Of a stretch of DNA of 64,000 nucleotides, positions 63,998-64,000 are shown one piece after another (position 1 is the first letter of the stretch; every line of letters begins with the position of its first letter). Source of the DNA: Clostridia bacterium (GTDB taxonomy: Bacteria > Bacillota > Clostridia > Christensenellales > Aristaeellaceae). The translations under genes were made by a program, and so were the position numbers. The notes under the pieces were generated by a model. It ran no database searches and was not told where the DNA came from. It saw only the letters and a program-made list of their open reading frames with translations. The stretch lies in assembly GCA_017429695.1 (NCBI GenBank), contig JAFROK010000033.1, forward strand, positions 30,223 to 94,222, in the 5' to 3' direction.

Positions 63998-64000
63998 TCA

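Overview
The window looks like a chromosome segment of an uncultured, gut-type Clostridia bacterium (Firmicutes). The evidence is the gene order rimP-nusA-ylxR-ylxQ-infB-rbfA-nrnA-truB-ribF, an electron-bifurcating [FeFe]-hydrogenase operon, a CotH-family protein, giant Cna-B/BspA-type surface proteins, strong GGAGG ribosome binding sites and sigma-A promoters of TTGnnn-17-TATAAT type. Base composition is roughly balanced over the housekeeping genes and visibly AT-rich in part of the surface-protein locus. Nearly all genes lie on the minus strand. The lineage is an inference.

Layout. (1) 1-9.5 kb: start of a glycogen phosphorylase gene, then the translation/RNA-modification operon, with a promoter and a 230-nt leader that can fold as a pseudoknot. 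(2) 9.7-37.3 kb: a surface-protein locus of four genes arranged as two copies of the same pair, a secreted Glu-rich protein with Ig-like domains followed by a giant protein of about 3,800 residues. The two giants differ over most of their length but share a C-terminal block: two Cna-B domains, a Pro/Lys linker and the identical ending [12 protein letters not shown]-(M/Y)-INHVGDCFD. Neither has an LPXTG-type anchor. This is the best candidate for an undescribed system. (3) 37.6-42.9 kb: an operon with a PilT-like ATPase, a GspF-like platform protein, four small single-membrane-segment proteins (one DUF4860) and a transglutaminase-like protein, without PilB or a prepilin peptidase in view. (4) 43-51.7 kb: a Cys-rich repeat protein, HU, MiaA, an SGNH esterase, a HAD hydrolase, a CotH/lamin-tail protein, an FRG-domain protein and a secreted metallo-beta-lactamase-fold protein. 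(5) 51.7-61.6 kb: the HydABC-type bifurcating hydrogenase operon and, upstream in the same direction, a regulatory/accessory operon (PHP, two DRTGG-type proteins, a sensory-type [FeFe]-hydrogenase-like protein, an RsbW-like ATPase, a DUF6062 protein, dCMP deaminase). (6) 61.6-64 kb: a small secreted protein of unknown function, a split ThrE-type amino-acid exporter and two methionine tRNAs (elongator and initiator).

Three families of short repeats recur, most often directly 3' of stop codons: a double-hairpin element with compensatory base changes, a degenerate heptamer array that can form the last codons and stop of the gene, and an element containing TCCTTCGC...CTCAGGA. Core metabolism is ordinary; the surface locus, the neighbouring pilus-like operon, the rimP leader and the repeat families deserve attention.
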